Below, one piece after another: positions 1 through 7,912 of a stretch of 40,540 nucleotides of DNA. Location: the NCBI RefSeq assembly GCF_007991275.1, contig NZ_BJYA01000016.1:1-40540 (forward strand). Reading direction: 5' to 3'. The notes beneath the pieces were generated by a model that worked only from the letters and a program-made list of their open reading frames with translations, did no database searches and was not told the origin of the DNA. The position numbers were made by a program, and so were the translations under genes. Within the stretch, counting starts at the first letter, position 1. Each line of letters opens with the position of its first letter. Source of the stretch: Alkalibacillus haloalkaliphilus (GTDB lineage: Bacteria > Bacillota > Bacilli > Bacillales > Alkalibacillaceae).

Positions 1-165
1 TATTTATTTGGCGTTCGCACATCATAATTTGGCGTTCATGTTATTTATTTGGCGCTCGCACATCATAATTTGGCGCTCATGATATTTATTTGGCGTTCGC
101 GCATCATAATTTGGCGTTCATGTTATTTATTTGGCGCTCGACCCTATTAATTTGGCGCTCGCACC
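1..165 (-). repeat. Helically phased short-repeat array downstream of degV
   Basis: Eight copies of the core TTGGCG(C/T)TC begin at 8, 29, 49, 70, 90, 111, 131 and 152, so the spacing alternates 21, 20, 21, 20, 21, 20, 21. The real unit is therefore a 41-bp dimer with two different linkers (CGCACATCATAA and ATGTTATTTA types). Read on the minus strand, the direction of degV, the unit is GAGCGCCAAATAA, close to the GAGCGCTGATAAA unit found elsewhere in the window. The array starts beyond the degV terminator and runs off the window edge. No function can be assigned. Confidence 0.85.
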
Positions 166-187
166 AAAACGCTCTTCTCGCACCTAC

Positions 188-221
188 ACAAAAAAACGCA
201 GATGAGCTTGTCTCATCTGCG
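188..221 (-). terminator. Intrinsic terminator of degV
   Basis: CGCAGATGAG (197-206) pairs with CTCATCTGCG (212-221) around a 5-nt loop. On the minus strand the hairpin is followed by a run of seven T. It lies 12 nt after the degV stop codon. Confidence 0.9.
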
Positions 222-233
222 CACCTTTATAAA

Positions 234-1079
234 CTATTTTACTTTATACCAACCTAAACCGATGCCGCCTTCACCGAGGTGTGTGCCGATTACTGGTCCA
301 AAGTAGCTGATAACAAATTCTACGTTTGGATATTTTTCTGATAGCTCGTCCTTCCACTTCATAGCGATTTCTTCTCGCTCGGCGTGGATGATGACTGCTT
401 TCATTTGCTCGGCTTCTTGTGCTGCTTCGCTTAGTAAGTTTTCCATACGTTTGTAAGCTTTTTTGCTTGTACGGATTTTTTCGAATGGGACGATTTTTGT
501 GTCTTCAAAGTGAAGTAATGGTTTCACTTGTAATAAGCTTCCGACCATTGCTTGTGCACCTGTTAAGCGACCACCACGTGCTAGGTGGCTTAAGTCGTCT
601 ACCATGAAGTATGCGCTCATGTCTTGTTTCATTTCTTTAAGACGATTTAAAATTTCATCAGGTGTTGCACCGTCTTGTGCCATTTGAGCCGCTTCTAGTA
701 CGTAAAAGCCTTGTGCCATACAACTAATTTCAGAATCAAATGGATGAACTTCTAATCCTTCAACCATATTGCCTGCTGAAACAGCCGCTTGGTATGTCCC
801 ACTAATTCCACTTGATAAGTGAATTGAGACGACGGCATCATAGTCGTTTGCGATCTCTTCAAATTTCGTTGTGAAGTCACCTACTGACGGCTGGCTTGTT
901 TTCGGTAAATCTTTTTCAGTTCTTACTTTTTCATAAAACTCTTTAGTTGTTATATCAACTAATTCACGATAACTTTCATCACCAAATGTGACACTGAGCG
1001 GCACCATATATATATTCCAATGATCTAATTGTTCTTGAGGTATGTATGCCGTGCTATCAGTTAAAACAGCTGTTTTCAT
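234..1079 (-). CDS. degV: DegV family fatty-acid-binding protein
   Basis: A 281-residue DegV/EDD-fold protein. This family binds a fatty acid in a cleft between two domains; some members deliver fatty acids to fatty-acid kinase. Visible marks are the N-terminal AVLTDSTAYIP, the serine-rich LSSGISGTYQ loop near residue 90, the RGGRLTG motif in the middle and the C-terminal GTHLGEGGIG. The start is the ATG at 1079, with GGGAGG 8 nt upstream; the open frame extends 17 codons further but without a ribosome site. It follows degU as in B. subtilis, yet a terminator separates them, so it probably has its own promoter or depends on read-through. The name is positional and does not imply a role in DegU signalling. 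Confidence 0.9.
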   Translation of the reverse strand: MKTAVLTDSTAYIPQEQLDHWNIYMVPLSVTFGDESYRELVDITTKEFYEKVRTEKDLPKTSQPSVGDFTTKFEEIANDYDAVVSIHLSSGISGTYQAAVSAGNMVEGLEVHPFDSEISCMAQGFYVLEAAQMAQDGATPDEILNRLKEMKQDMSAYFMVDDLSHLARGGRLTGAQAMVGSLLQVKPLLHFEDTKIVPFEKIRTSKKAYKRMENLLSEAAQEAEQMKAVIIHAEREEIAMKWKDELSEKYPNVEFVISYFGPVIGTHLGEGGIGLGWYKVK

Positions 1080-1142
1080 ACCATCGACCTCCCTAATCCA
1101 TATTTTACAATAACGTGTACCTTTTTGCATCGATAATTTTAA

Positions 1143-1178
1143 AAGAAAAAATCACCACTCACAATTCGTGAGTGGTGA
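1143..1178 (-). terminator. Intrinsic terminator of degU
   Basis: TCACCACTCAC (1152-1162) and GTGAGTGGTGA (1168-1178) form an 11-bp stem with loop AATTC. On the minus strand a TTTTTTCTTTT tail follows. It separates degU from degV. Confidence 0.9.
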
Positions 1179-1182
1179 CTTT

Positions 1183-1869
1183 CTACCTTACAAGTACCCA
1201 GCCATTTTTAATTGCTGTAACAACGGCTTGTGTTCTGTCGTTTACATTCATTTTTTGAAGAATGTTAGAGACGTGGTTTTTCACCGTTTTTTCACTAATA
1301 TAAAGATCTTCTGAAATCCCTCTATTGCTGCGCCCATCTGTCATCAGTTGTAAAACTTCGCATTCGCGGCGAGTAAGTAGATGAAGGGGCTTTCGATATT
1401 CGATATACTCAAATGCTGCATCTTGGCTTTCGCCACCAACATTTGATAGTCGGCGATATTCATTGATTAATCGGTGCGTCACTTTTGGATGGATGTATGA
1501 TCCACCTTTGCTGACGACTTTGATGGCATTCACTAGTTCTTCTGTGTCCATCTCTTTTAGCATATATCCTAGTGCACCTGATTTAAGAGCGTGTGTAACG
1601 TAAGATTCATCATCATGGATTGATAGAATAATGACTTTAAGGTCACCGTGTTGTTCGATTAATTGTTTAGTAGCCTCTACTCCATTAACATCCGGCATGT
1701 TAATATCCATAATAACGACGTCTGGTTGATTATCCTCAATGACAGCCAAAGCTTCTGACCCATCGCTAGCTTCAGCAACGACATTAAAACTTTCTTCAAA
1801 TTCTAAGATGCGTTTAATTCCTTCGCGGAAAAGTTTATGATCGTCTATAAGAACGATATTTGTTGACAT
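1183..1869 (-). CDS. degU: Response regulator DegU
   Basis: A 228-residue NarL/LuxR-type response regulator, partner of DegS. In B. subtilis DegU controls exoenzymes, competence, motility and biofilm genes depending on phosphorylation. The receiver domain (about 1-120) has the acidic pair D9-D10, phosphoacceptor D55 in [10 protein letters not shown], and the conserved lysine in the MLKEMD segment. The C-terminal domain (about 160-225) carries the LuxR helix-turn-helix, [12 protein letters not shown] through [13 protein letters not shown]. The start is supported by GGAGGAG 5 nt before the ATG. It lies 130 bp after degS, enough for a separate promoter, as known for degU autoregulation in B. subtilis. 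Length and synteny leave little doubt. Confidence 0.97.
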   Translation of the reverse strand: MSTNIVLIDDHKLFREGIKRILEFEESFNVVAEASDGSEALAVIEDNQPDVVIMDINMPDVNGVEATKQLIEQHGDLKVIILSIHDDESYVTHALKSGALGYMLKEMDTEELVNAIKVVSKGGSYIHPKVTHRLINEYRRLSNVGGESQDAAFEYIEYRKPLHLLTRRECEVLQLMTDGRSNRGISEDLYISEKTVKNHVSNILQKMNVNDRTQAVVTAIKNGWVLVR

Positions 1870-1999
1870 GATACTCCTCCTTCAATCCTAATCGTTACTC
1901 AAGCCGCTCTTGATCCCCCGTAAAATATTAATATAATTATACTACAAATATGGTCATCTAGGTACTATTTCATGCAAATTTATAAATAAAACTGAATTA

Positions 2000-3139
2000 C
2001 TAATACATAATTGGCAATGAAATCGAAACTTTAGTCCCTTTACCCTCTGTAGACTTAATGTCCATTTGACCATTTAACATTTCTACACGCTCGCGCATTC
2101 CTGTTAAGCCAAAGGAATCTTCTTTTTTCTCATCGACATTGAACCCTTTCCCATAATCAACAATATGGATGTTCAACTTATTATACGCCTGTTCAAAGCG
2201 TACTTGAATTAAGCTCGTATTGGCATGCTTAATTGCATTTTGAACACCTTCTTGCACTAACCGGAAAGCAGCAGCTTCAAATTTTTGTGAGTAACGATCT
2301 CCGTCTTTGTTTGGTTTAAATTCAACTTTTATGTTGTGATATTCTTCAATTGTAGATAAATATTTTCTCAATGTCGGAACTAGACCTAAATCATCTAACG
2401 CCATTGGTCTTAAGTCATAGATAATTCTTCTTACTTCATACAAAGCCCCACGAACCATTTCCTTAACGTCTTTCATCTCTTTCAACGCTTCGTCAACACC
2501 ACGCTCACGAATCGTCTTCTGCACAATATCTGAGCGAATCATAACATTAGCTAACATTTGCGCTGGGCCATCGTGTATTTCACGTGACAGCTTTCGGCGC
2601 TCTTCCTCTTGAGCATCAATAATTTGTAGGCCGAATTCATATTTTTCTTTCGCTGAAGAGATCGCTTCATTTACATTTTGGAAATCGTTCACTAAGTAAT
2701 TTAACACGACATTAACTTTACCAATGAGGTTCTCTGTTCTCTCAATATTTTCATCTAAACCTCTAATACGATGTTCTAATTCGTCTCGTCGCTTAATAAG
2801 TCCAACTTCTTGTTGGCGCTGGACAACTAATTTTGTCTGTAATTCGTGTGTATCATTGTAAGCTTTCTGGACTTGCTCTTCAGAATACTTACTGAAGTTT
2901 CGACTAACTTCAGTTAACCGTTGACGAGCTAACTTCAACCTTCGCTCCAGTTGGTCATTTTCGTCAATCATTTTGCTAACGTCTTTACGAATTTGCAGAA
3001 CTTCTTTAGCAAGCTCTTGTTGTTCTTTACGGGCATTTTCACCTAGGTCAAATATTTCTTCTTTACTATTTGAAACGACTTTGACCATTTCTTCGATGAT
3101 TCGATTTAAGGCTTGGTCTTGTTCTAAAACTTTTGACAT
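2000..3139 (-). CDS. degS: Sensor histidine kinase DegS
   Basis: A 379-residue cytoplasmic histidine kinase (B. subtilis DegS has 385). There is no membrane segment. An N-terminal coiled-coil sensor region (about 1-175, rich in E/K/R/Q heptads) leads into a HisKA_3 domain with SREIHDGPAQ, in which the phosphorylated histidine is H189. The C-terminal HATPase region has QNAIKHAN (N box) and GLTGMRERV (G box). It phosphorylates DegU and can act as a phosphatase. The start ATG has GGAGGAA just upstream. It is divergent from yvyE, as in B. subtilis. No DegQ-like small gene was found in the window. Confidence 0.96.
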   Translation of the reverse strand: MSKVLEQDQALNRIIEEMVKVVSNSKEEIFDLGENARKEQQELAKEVLQIRKDVSKMIDENDQLERRLKLARQRLTEVSRNFSKYSEEQVQKAYNDTHELQTKLVVQRQQEVGLIKRRDELEHRIRGLDENIERTENLIGKVNVVLNYLVNDFQNVNEAISSAKEKYEFGLQIIDAQEEERRKLSREIHDGPAQMLANVMIRSDIVQKTIRERGVDEALKEMKDVKEMVRGALYEVRRIIYDLRPMALDDLGLVPTLRKYLSTIEEYHNIKVEFKPNKDGDRYSQKFEAAAFRLVQEGVQNAIKHANTSLIQVRFEQAYNKLNIHIVDYGKGFNVDEKKEDSFGLTGMRERVEMLNGQMDIKSTEGKGTKVSISLPIMY

Positions 3140-3265
3140 AGAGATTCCTCCACCATTATTACTATATTGTTCGTCTTTTATGCAAAAACTTTTGGGGGTT
3201 TTGATTTATTTTGTCCTTTTTTTCATTTCCCTGTAACTAAATGGGTATAAAATTCGTCTATATAA

Positions 3266-3308
3266 TTGCCCAACATATTTAGTTTCTATATAATGATAGT
3301 TTAGGAGG
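3266..3308 (+). promoter_or_regulatory. SigA-type promoter and ribosome site of yvyE-tagV
   Basis: TTGCCC (3266-3271), a 17-nt spacer and a perfect TATAAT (3289-3294) precede a strong AGGAGG (3303-3308) and the yvyE ATG at 3317. The transcript leader would be only about 15 nt. The promoter lies in the 177-bp divergent region shared with degS. Confidence 0.65.
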
Positions 3309-3316
3309 ATATCATT

Positions 3317-3955
3317 ATGTTAGAAAATTACTTAACTGTAAAAAATGAAGGAAAACATGAAATCAATATACAAAAATCACGATTTATCGGTCATATCAAA
3401 CGTACCGAAACTGAAGAAGAAGCGCAAGCATTTATACAAAAAATCAAAAAAGAACACGCTAGTGCAACACACAATTGTTCTGCCTATATGATCGGTGAAC
3501 AAAATTTAATCCAAAAAGCACAAGATGACGGTGAGCCAAGTGGTACAGCTGGTGTGCCAATGCTTGAAGTGTTAAAACAAATGGACTTAAAAGACACAAC
3601 GGTTGTCGTCACTCGTTATTTTGGAGGAATTAAGCTTGGTGCAGGTGGTTTAATACGCGCTTATTCTAATTCAACTTCAGAAGCAATTCGCCAAATTGGT
3701 GCTGTTAAACGCTCTTTAATGAGAGAAGTTATTATTACTGCTGACTATGGCATGTTAGGGAAGCTTGAAAATGAACTAAGAAACCATAAGCAGTTAATTG
3801 AAAACATCGATTATACTGAGCGAGTATCTTTCCACGTCTTAGTTCCAGTATCAGATGTCGATTCGTTCAAGGGCTGGATTATTGATTTTACAAGTGATCA
3901 AGTCGAAATGCGTGATGGTGAGGAAAAATATATTGAGCGTGATATTCAAATATAA
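3317..3955 (+). CDS. yvyE: YigZ/IMPACT family protein YvyE
   Basis: A 212-residue UPF0029/YigZ protein with the N-terminal Impact domain (about 15-125) and a C-terminal ferredoxin-like domain. Diagnostic motifs are ATHNCSAYMIG, DDGEPSGTAG and VTRYFGGIKLGAGGL. The eukaryotic relative IMPACT regulates translation through GCN2; the bacterial role is not settled and may involve ribosome or RNA contact. The gene sits beside degS on the opposite strand as in B. subtilis and is followed 14 nt later by the LCP gene, probably in one operon. Confidence 0.95.
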   Translation: MLENYLTVKNEGKHEINIQKSRFIGHIKRTETEEEAQAFIQKIKKEHASATHNCSAYMIGEQNLIQKAQDDGEPSGTAGVPMLEVLKQMDLKDTTVVVTRYFGGIKLGAGGLIRAYSNSTSEAIRQIGAVKRSLMREVIITADYGMLGKLENELRNHKQLIENIDYTERVSFHVLVPVSDVDSFKGWIIDFTSDQVEMRDGEEKYIERDIQI

Positions 3956-3969
3956 AAGGGGAATCCGAA

Positions 3970-4956
3970 ATGAGTTTTAAGAAAAAGTTATTAATTGGAA
4001 CACTGGTGACTTTCCTATTAGCAGCTGGTGGTGTTACCTATTACTTTTTCAACCTTTATCAAGAAGCTGAAAAAGCGGTAACAGAATCATATCAAGACCT
4101 TGAACGAGGTGAACACTCTGAACAACGTGAGGAAGAAGTTGACCCGAGTGAAGACAATATTTCTATTTTGTTCGTCGGTGTCGATGATAGTGATACAAGA
4201 CAAGGTACATCAAGCTTAGCAGACGCACTTGTTCTAGCTACATTTAACAAAGATGATCTATCAGTCAATATGGTTAGTATTCCACGTGATTCATATGTCG
4301 ATGTAAGTTATCAATATTCAAAGGATAAAATTAATCACACCCATGGATTCGGCGGCCTTGATGAAACGGTCTCAGTAGTTGAAGACTTATTAGATGTTCC
4401 AGTTGATTATTATGTTAGGTTAGACTTTATGGCTTTTGTCGATACGGTTGATGCTTTAGGCGGAGTAGACTTCGATGTCCCTTACTATTTAGAAGAAACA
4501 GATAGCACAGATCAAGGAACTGTCGTCATTCAACCTGGTGAACAAACGTTAAACGGCGAAGAAGCGCTTGCGATGGCAAGAACGAGGCAACATGACAATG
4601 ACCTTGAACGCGGTAACCGTCAAATGGAAATACTTGAGTCAATTATCGATCAAACGTTATCGTTCTCCTCGATTACTCGTTACAATTCGTTAATTCAATC
4701 AATTGGTGACCGAATGACAACGAATATATCATTTGACCAGCTTGTTAGTTTACACGAATACGTAACAGGTAACGATGGACTTGAAATAGAACAACACCAA
4801 CTAGAAGGTAATGACTTGTGGGCTAATGATATTTATTATTTTGATTTAGATGAACGTAGTATTAGTGATATTAGTAAGGAGTTGCGATCGCACTTACAAA
4901 TTGATAGCCAGTATGTTGAAGCGAAAAATGAAGATGATGAAGATCAAGGGCTTTAA
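3970..4956 (+). CDS. tagV: LCP-family cell wall polymer ligase (TagV type)
   Basis: A 328-residue LytR-CpsA-Psr protein. A short cytoplasmic start and a membrane anchor (about residues 5-27) are followed by an acidic linker and the extracellular LCP domain (about 55-260). Conserved elements include ILFVGVDDSD, the SLADALVLATF segment, the arginine in VSIPRDSYVDV and MARTRQHDNDLERGNRQ. These enzymes transfer wall teichoic acid or related polymers from the lipid carrier to peptidoglycan. The position after yvyE matches B. subtilis yvhJ (tagV), which is why that symbol is used; TagT/TagU paralogues cannot be excluded without a tree. The C-terminus is strongly acidic (NEDDEDQ), in keeping with a halophile. 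Confidence 0.9.
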   Translation: MSFKKKLLIGTLVTFLLAAGGVTYYFFNLYQEAEKAVTESYQDLERGEHSEQREEEVDPSEDNISILFVGVDDSDTRQGTSSLADALVLATFNKDDLSVNMVSIPRDSYVDVSYQYSKDKINHTHGFGGLDETVSVVEDLLDVPVDYYVRLDFMAFVDTVDALGGVDFDVPYYLEETDSTDQGTVVIQPGEQTLNGEEALAMARTRQHDNDLERGNRQMEILESIIDQTLSFSSITRYNSLIQSIGDRMTTNISFDQLVSLHEYVTGNDGLEIEQHQLEGNDLWANDIYYFDLDERSISDISKELRSHLQIDSQYVEAKNEDDEDQGL

Positions 4957-4985
4957 AGCTAGGGTTAATACTCTAGCTTTTTTTA
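4955..4985 (+). terminator. Intrinsic terminator of yvyE-tagV
   Basis: AAAGCTAG (4955-4962) pairs with CTAGCTTT (4973-4980), followed by TTTTTATT. The stem begins inside the stop codon of the LCP gene. Confidence 0.85.
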
Positions 4986-5005
4986 TTGCAACAAAGTGCT
5001 TGGAA

Positions 5006-5039
5006 CAAAAAAAGGACCACCTAAACGAATTAGGTGGCC
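5006..5039 (-). terminator. Probable terminator downstream of the amino-acid permease
   Basis: CCACCTAA (5017-5024) pairs with TTAGGTGG (5030-5037) and GG/CC extends the stem. On the minus strand a run of seven T follows (5007-5013). It is about 180 bp beyond the permease stop, so that transcript would have a long AT-rich 3' UTR. Nothing else is visible in 5040-5216. Confidence 0.7.
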
Positions 5040-5216
5040 AAGAAAAAAGATAGCGTCTAATCAACCTTTATGATCGAGGTTAATTACATTTTATTATAGT
5101 TATATACCATTTACAATCCTTTCGACATTGAAAAATAAATTCAAATAACGAACAACAAGATGGTAAATAAACAAAACTTTAAACAATTTTTTAGAATTAT
5201 TATAAATTAATAATCA

Positions 5217-6698
5217 TTATTTATCTTCGTCTTTATTTAACTTAAACTTCTCTTCTCCTAAGATTAAGTAAGCTAACTCTTCTCTTGTGTACTTCATTAG
5301 CTCTTTACGACGACCAATATAGAAAATGGCACCAATTACAACCCAGACTAATAACGCAATTAGAGATTCAATTCCTAATGCAGCTGGTGATGCTGGGTAC
5401 AACAACAATACTAAGAAAGATAAACTTGCGACCATACCTAATAATGTAACGACCTTTTTACCAGGTGATACGATGTGCAGTTCTGGGTCGAATTTAGGAT
5501 CTTGATCATTCCATCTTAATAATTTATAAGCTGTGTACGTTGTGTAGAAAAAGGCAATTGATACACCAACTGATGACATATCGACAATCCAACCTAATAC
5601 TTCACGGCCAAACCACGGTGCAATAATAGCAACAATAGCAGCAAAAATGATCGCAAAGTAAGGTGTATTATACTTTGAATGTAAATTAGAGAAAGCTTTC
5701 GGTAACACTTTACCTCTCGACATCGCAAATAGGACACGGCTTGATGAAATTAAGAAACCATTCAAACCAGTGAAAATTCCCATCGTTAATGCTGTCGCTA
5801 ACACAATTAAACCGCCTGTACCTAATACTTCTTGTACGACAACACCAGTTCCCCAAGCGTGGTTCGCTTCAGAAAGTTGTTGCCACGGCATTGCGACACC
5901 TGTTGCAACGATCATTAATGAATAAATGGCAGCCGCAAAGGTAATAGCCAGTACGATTAGGGTTAACGCTTTTTTAGAGGAAAACTTAAACTCCTCTGCT
6001 GCTTGCGGTACATTATCAAAACCAACGTAAGCAAACGGAGCGATCGCCACAATAGTTAATATGGCAGCAAGTGCGGATATTTCTGGTGTAAACACCGGCG
6101 TTAAATTACTAAACGACGTCTCTGCACTTGATGTCATTCCGATTGTAATCGTTAAAACACCTGCAATTAATATAGCAACAAAAATAAACTGCAATCGACC
6201 TGAGATCGTTGTTCCTCTAATGTTTAATAGAGTAAAAATACCAATTAATACAGATGCGATAATAATTTCAGTTAAATAAACTTCCCAACCTGCTATTTCA
6301 TAAACTTTTACTTGTTCGATAAAATTCGGGAAAATAAATTTAAGCATTAATGAGAACGCAGTTGCATTAAGTGCGACAATACATATGTAACCAAGCGTTA
6401 AAAACCACCCACTAATATACGCATGTAATCGACTTAAACCAAGAAAAGCGTAGGCGAACTCTCCGCCTGACACTGGATAATTACGAATTAGTACACCATA
6501 GCTAATGGCAATAATAATCATGAGCAATGCACCAATCGTTAAACCTAAAATAACACCTAACGGACCAGATTGACCCATCCAAGTGTCCGGCATAACGAAA
6601 GAAGCCCAACCTATAGACGAACCAAGTGCGATCGCCCATACCCAATGTGGTTTGAGTGTTTTGTCTAATTTCTTCCTTGTTAAATTCTTACCACTCAC
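5217..6698 (-). CDS. APC-superfamily amino acid permease
   Basis: A 493-residue inner-membrane carrier with about twelve hydrophobic segments. The start of TM1, WVWAIALGSSIGWASFVMP, has the Gly-rich unwound helix typical of APC transporters, and PVSGGEFAYAF is the conserved segment near TM3. IAPFAYVGFDNVPQAAEE in the middle also fits the family. The substrate is unknown; most relatives import amino acids or exchange them for an amine or a peptide-derived amino acid. The start is a GTG, with AAGGAG 8 nt upstream. It is monocistronic. A weak SigA-like promoter may lie near 6740-6770 on the minus strand. Confidence 0.9.
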   Translation of the reverse strand: MSGKNLTRKKLDKTLKPHWVWAIALGSSIGWASFVMPDTWMGQSGPLGVILGLTIGALLMIIIAISYGVLIRNYPVSGGEFAYAFLGLSRLHAYISGWFLTLGYICIVALNATAFSLMLKFIFPNFIEQVKVYEIAGWEVYLTEIIIASVLIGIFTLLNIRGTTISGRLQFIFVAILIAGVLTITIGMTSSAETSFSNLTPVFTPEISALAAILTIVAIAPFAYVGFDNVPQAAEEFKFSSKKALTLIVLAITFAAAIYSLMIVATGVAMPWQQLSEANHAWGTGVVVQEVLGTGGLIVLATALTMGIFTGLNGFLISSSRVLFAMSRGKVLPKAFSNLHSKYNTPYFAIIFAAIVAIIAPWFGREVLGWIVDMSSVGVSIAFFYTTYTAYKLLRWNDQDPKFDPELHIVSPGKKVVTLLGMVASLSFLVLLLYPASPAALGIESLIALLVWVVIGAIFYIGRRKELMKYTREELAYLILGEEKFKLNKDEDK

Positions 6699-6847
6699 AC
6701 AGAAAACTCCTTTATTGAATATTTTTAAAACTTCGACACTTATTATCCCACACTAAAATTGCATTTGAAAATAGTATTTTTAATAATAAATAAGAGTATT
6801 TGCTAGGATTTATCCATAACAACCGACGGGGTTTGCAAGGAAACAGT

Positions 6848-6889
6848 ATACCGAGAAAATTAGCTAAAAATGTCTAATTTTCTCGGTAT
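6848..6889. other. Long perfect inverted repeat (16-bp stem)
   Basis: ATACCGAGAAAATTAG (6848-6863) and CTAATTTTCTCGGTAT (6874-6889) are exact reverse complements around a 10-nt loop. The hairpin is followed by A-rich rather than T-rich sequence on the plus strand and by no T-run on the minus strand, so it is not a canonical terminator for either side. It lies about 50 bp upstream of the gene at 6941 and could be an operator, an mRNA-stabilising hairpin or a mobile-element remnant. Confidence 0.7.
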
Positions 6890-6940
6890 AAAAAACTAAA
6901 ATTTGGGCAACAATGCTTGCAGAAAGGTAGGTCGTCTACG

Positions 6941-7495
6941 ATGCGCAAAATGTTTTTAGTTATGACCTTTATTACTGCTTATGCCGTTTACCACTTTTCT
7001 TTTCATTACTTGGACTTCTCGAACACACCATTTAATGAAGAACAAAATGAAGATGAAGTGGATGAACATACATATGCTCAAATTATTGAAGAAGATTACT
7101 TGGAAGTCTCCTACGCCAACCAAGTCATTCATATGGAAGAAACTGATTTAGTTGCGCAATATGAAGAGCAATTTGATGAATTAGAACAATCGATCTTAAG
7201 TGACATTGAATCGTTAAAAGACGATGTTTTAGATGAGGTTGGGTCAGGTCAAAGTGTTTTAACTCAAGGGTTTAATCTATTGAAGTATGAACGCGAAGCA
7301 AATGAAATAGAAGAAAAAGCTGACCAACAGTTTGAAACGCTTATAGCGGAAATGGAATCTGCAGCTGATGATCACTTAATTCCTAAACAAACAATTGACG
7401 AATTTAAAGAAGAGTACGAAGCGAGAAAAGATAGTATTAAAAATTCTATTTTCAAAGAGGTCAATAGTTGGTTAGAAGAAAGTGAAGCTTTCTGA
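6941..7495 (+). CDS. Membrane-anchored acidic protein of unknown function
   Basis: A 184-residue protein I do not recognise. The N-terminus MRKMFLVMTFITAYAVYHF is a single hydrophobic segment that could be a signal anchor; there is no lipobox. The remainder is very acidic and predicted helical, with E/D/Q-rich coiled-coil-like stretches (EEQFDELEQSILSDIESL and a later segment around 110-140), so it probably faces outside. The ATG at 6941 is chosen because AAAGGTAGG lies about 9 nt upstream; a TTG at 6917 would extend it by 8 residues. The gene stands alone between the long inverted repeat and the riboswitch leader. No terminator is obvious after it. Confidence 0.7.
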   Translation: MRKMFLVMTFITAYAVYHFSFHYLDFSNTPFNEEQNEDEVDEHTYAQIIEEDYLEVSYANQVIHMEETDLVAQYEEQFDELEQSILSDIESLKDDVLDEVGSGQSVLTQGFNLLKYEREANEIEEKADQQFETLIAEMESAADDHLIPKQTIDEFKEEYEARKDSIKNSIFKEVNSWLEESEAF

Positions 7496-7617
7496 CAATT
7501 TTAGGTTCATTTACCTATAAAATTTAAAAACAACCTATTATTTTGTAGAAATTTTTGGATGAAAAGGGGCTATTAAATCTTTGAAAAAAACTATAATATT
7601 ATAATTAGAATAATAAT

Positions 7618-7706
7618 TTCGGTGTAGAAAAAGGCAAACCTTTTGAAAGAAAGGGACGCAAAGCTGTTGGTCTAAGGGGGAACCTATGATTGCAAAGCTA
7701 CCTCAT
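7618..7706 (+). ncRNA. c-di-GMP-I (GEMM-I) riboswitch upstream of SinI-domain gene
   Basis: The segment has the ordered GEMM-I signature: GGCAAACC (7633-7640), a GAAA loop, GGGACGCAAAGC (7653-7664), GGTCTAAGG and a closing GCTACC near 7697-7702. A short P1 (GTAG with CTAC) can close the element. The G just before GCAAACC (7633) corresponds to the base that selects c-di-GMP in the Vc2 aptamer; cGAMP-sensing variants have A there. Only about 20 nt separate the aptamer from the start codon and no terminator lies between. CCTCAT (7701-7706) can pair with ATGAGG (7719-7724), enclosing the GGGGGA ribosome site, so translational control is likely. A possible promoter is TTGAAA at 7581 with TATAAT or TAGAAT at 7600-7611. 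Confidence 0.88.
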
Positions 7707-7724
7707 CTATTTGGGGGAATGAGG

Positions 7725-7865
7725 ATGCGTACATTGGCTATGGAAGTTCGTTTAATCAAGGGGCTTGACAACGAGTGGGTTCAGCTAATGAAAGAAGCAA
7801 GAGAGGCCGGAATTAGTAAAGACGAAATTAGAGAGTTTTTAGCTGCAAGTAAGGTAACGGAATAA
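7725..7865 (+). CDS. SinI-domain anti-repressor, 46 residues
   Basis: A small gene whose product is essentially one SinI domain. The segment GLDNEWVQLMKEAREAGIS followed by KDEIREFLAASK matches the SinR-binding helices of B. subtilis SinI (LDQEWVELMVEAKEANIS, EEIRKYL). SinI binds the repressor SinR and releases biofilm matrix genes. The ATG at 7725 is preferred because GGGGG lies 7 nt upstream; an in-frame ATG at 7719 would touch the ribosome site and add two residues, and ATG 7740 has no ribosome site. It directly follows the c-di-GMP-I aptamer and has its own terminator. No SinR-like gene is in the window, so the partner must be elsewhere. Unlike B. subtilis sinI, it is not next to sinR. 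Confidence 0.88.
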   Translation: MRTLAMEVRLIKGLDNEWVQLMKEAREAGISKDEIREFLAASKVTE

Positions 7866-7867
7866 TT

Positions 7868-7905
7868 AAACGGGGTGGCTCTTCGCCACCCCGTTTAGTT
7901 ATTTT
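7868..7905 (+). terminator. Intrinsic terminator after the SinI-domain gene
   Basis: AAACGGGGTGGC (7868-7879) and GCCACCCCGTTT (7885-7896) form a 12-bp stem with loop TCTTC, followed by AGTTATTTTT. It may also serve the convergent gene ending at 7913. Confidence 0.9.
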
Positions 7906-7912
7906 TCTCATA

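Noticed and set aside
1-165. CRISPR array interpretation of the short-repeat arrays
   Set aside because: Cores are only about 9-13 bp, linkers are 7-12 bp and largely repeated, and no cas genes are present.
1080-1130. 17-codon N-terminal extension of DegV
   Set aside because: The strong GGGAGG site is placed for ATG 1079 and DegV proteins begin right before the TDST motif.
4850-5053. 67-residue open frame overlapping the end of the LCP gene
   Set aside because: Out-of-frame shadow that runs through two terminator hairpins and has no ribosome site.
6848-6889. Intrinsic terminator for the permease or the downstream gene
   Set aside because: No T-run follows the hairpin on either strand and it lies upstream of both flanking start codons.
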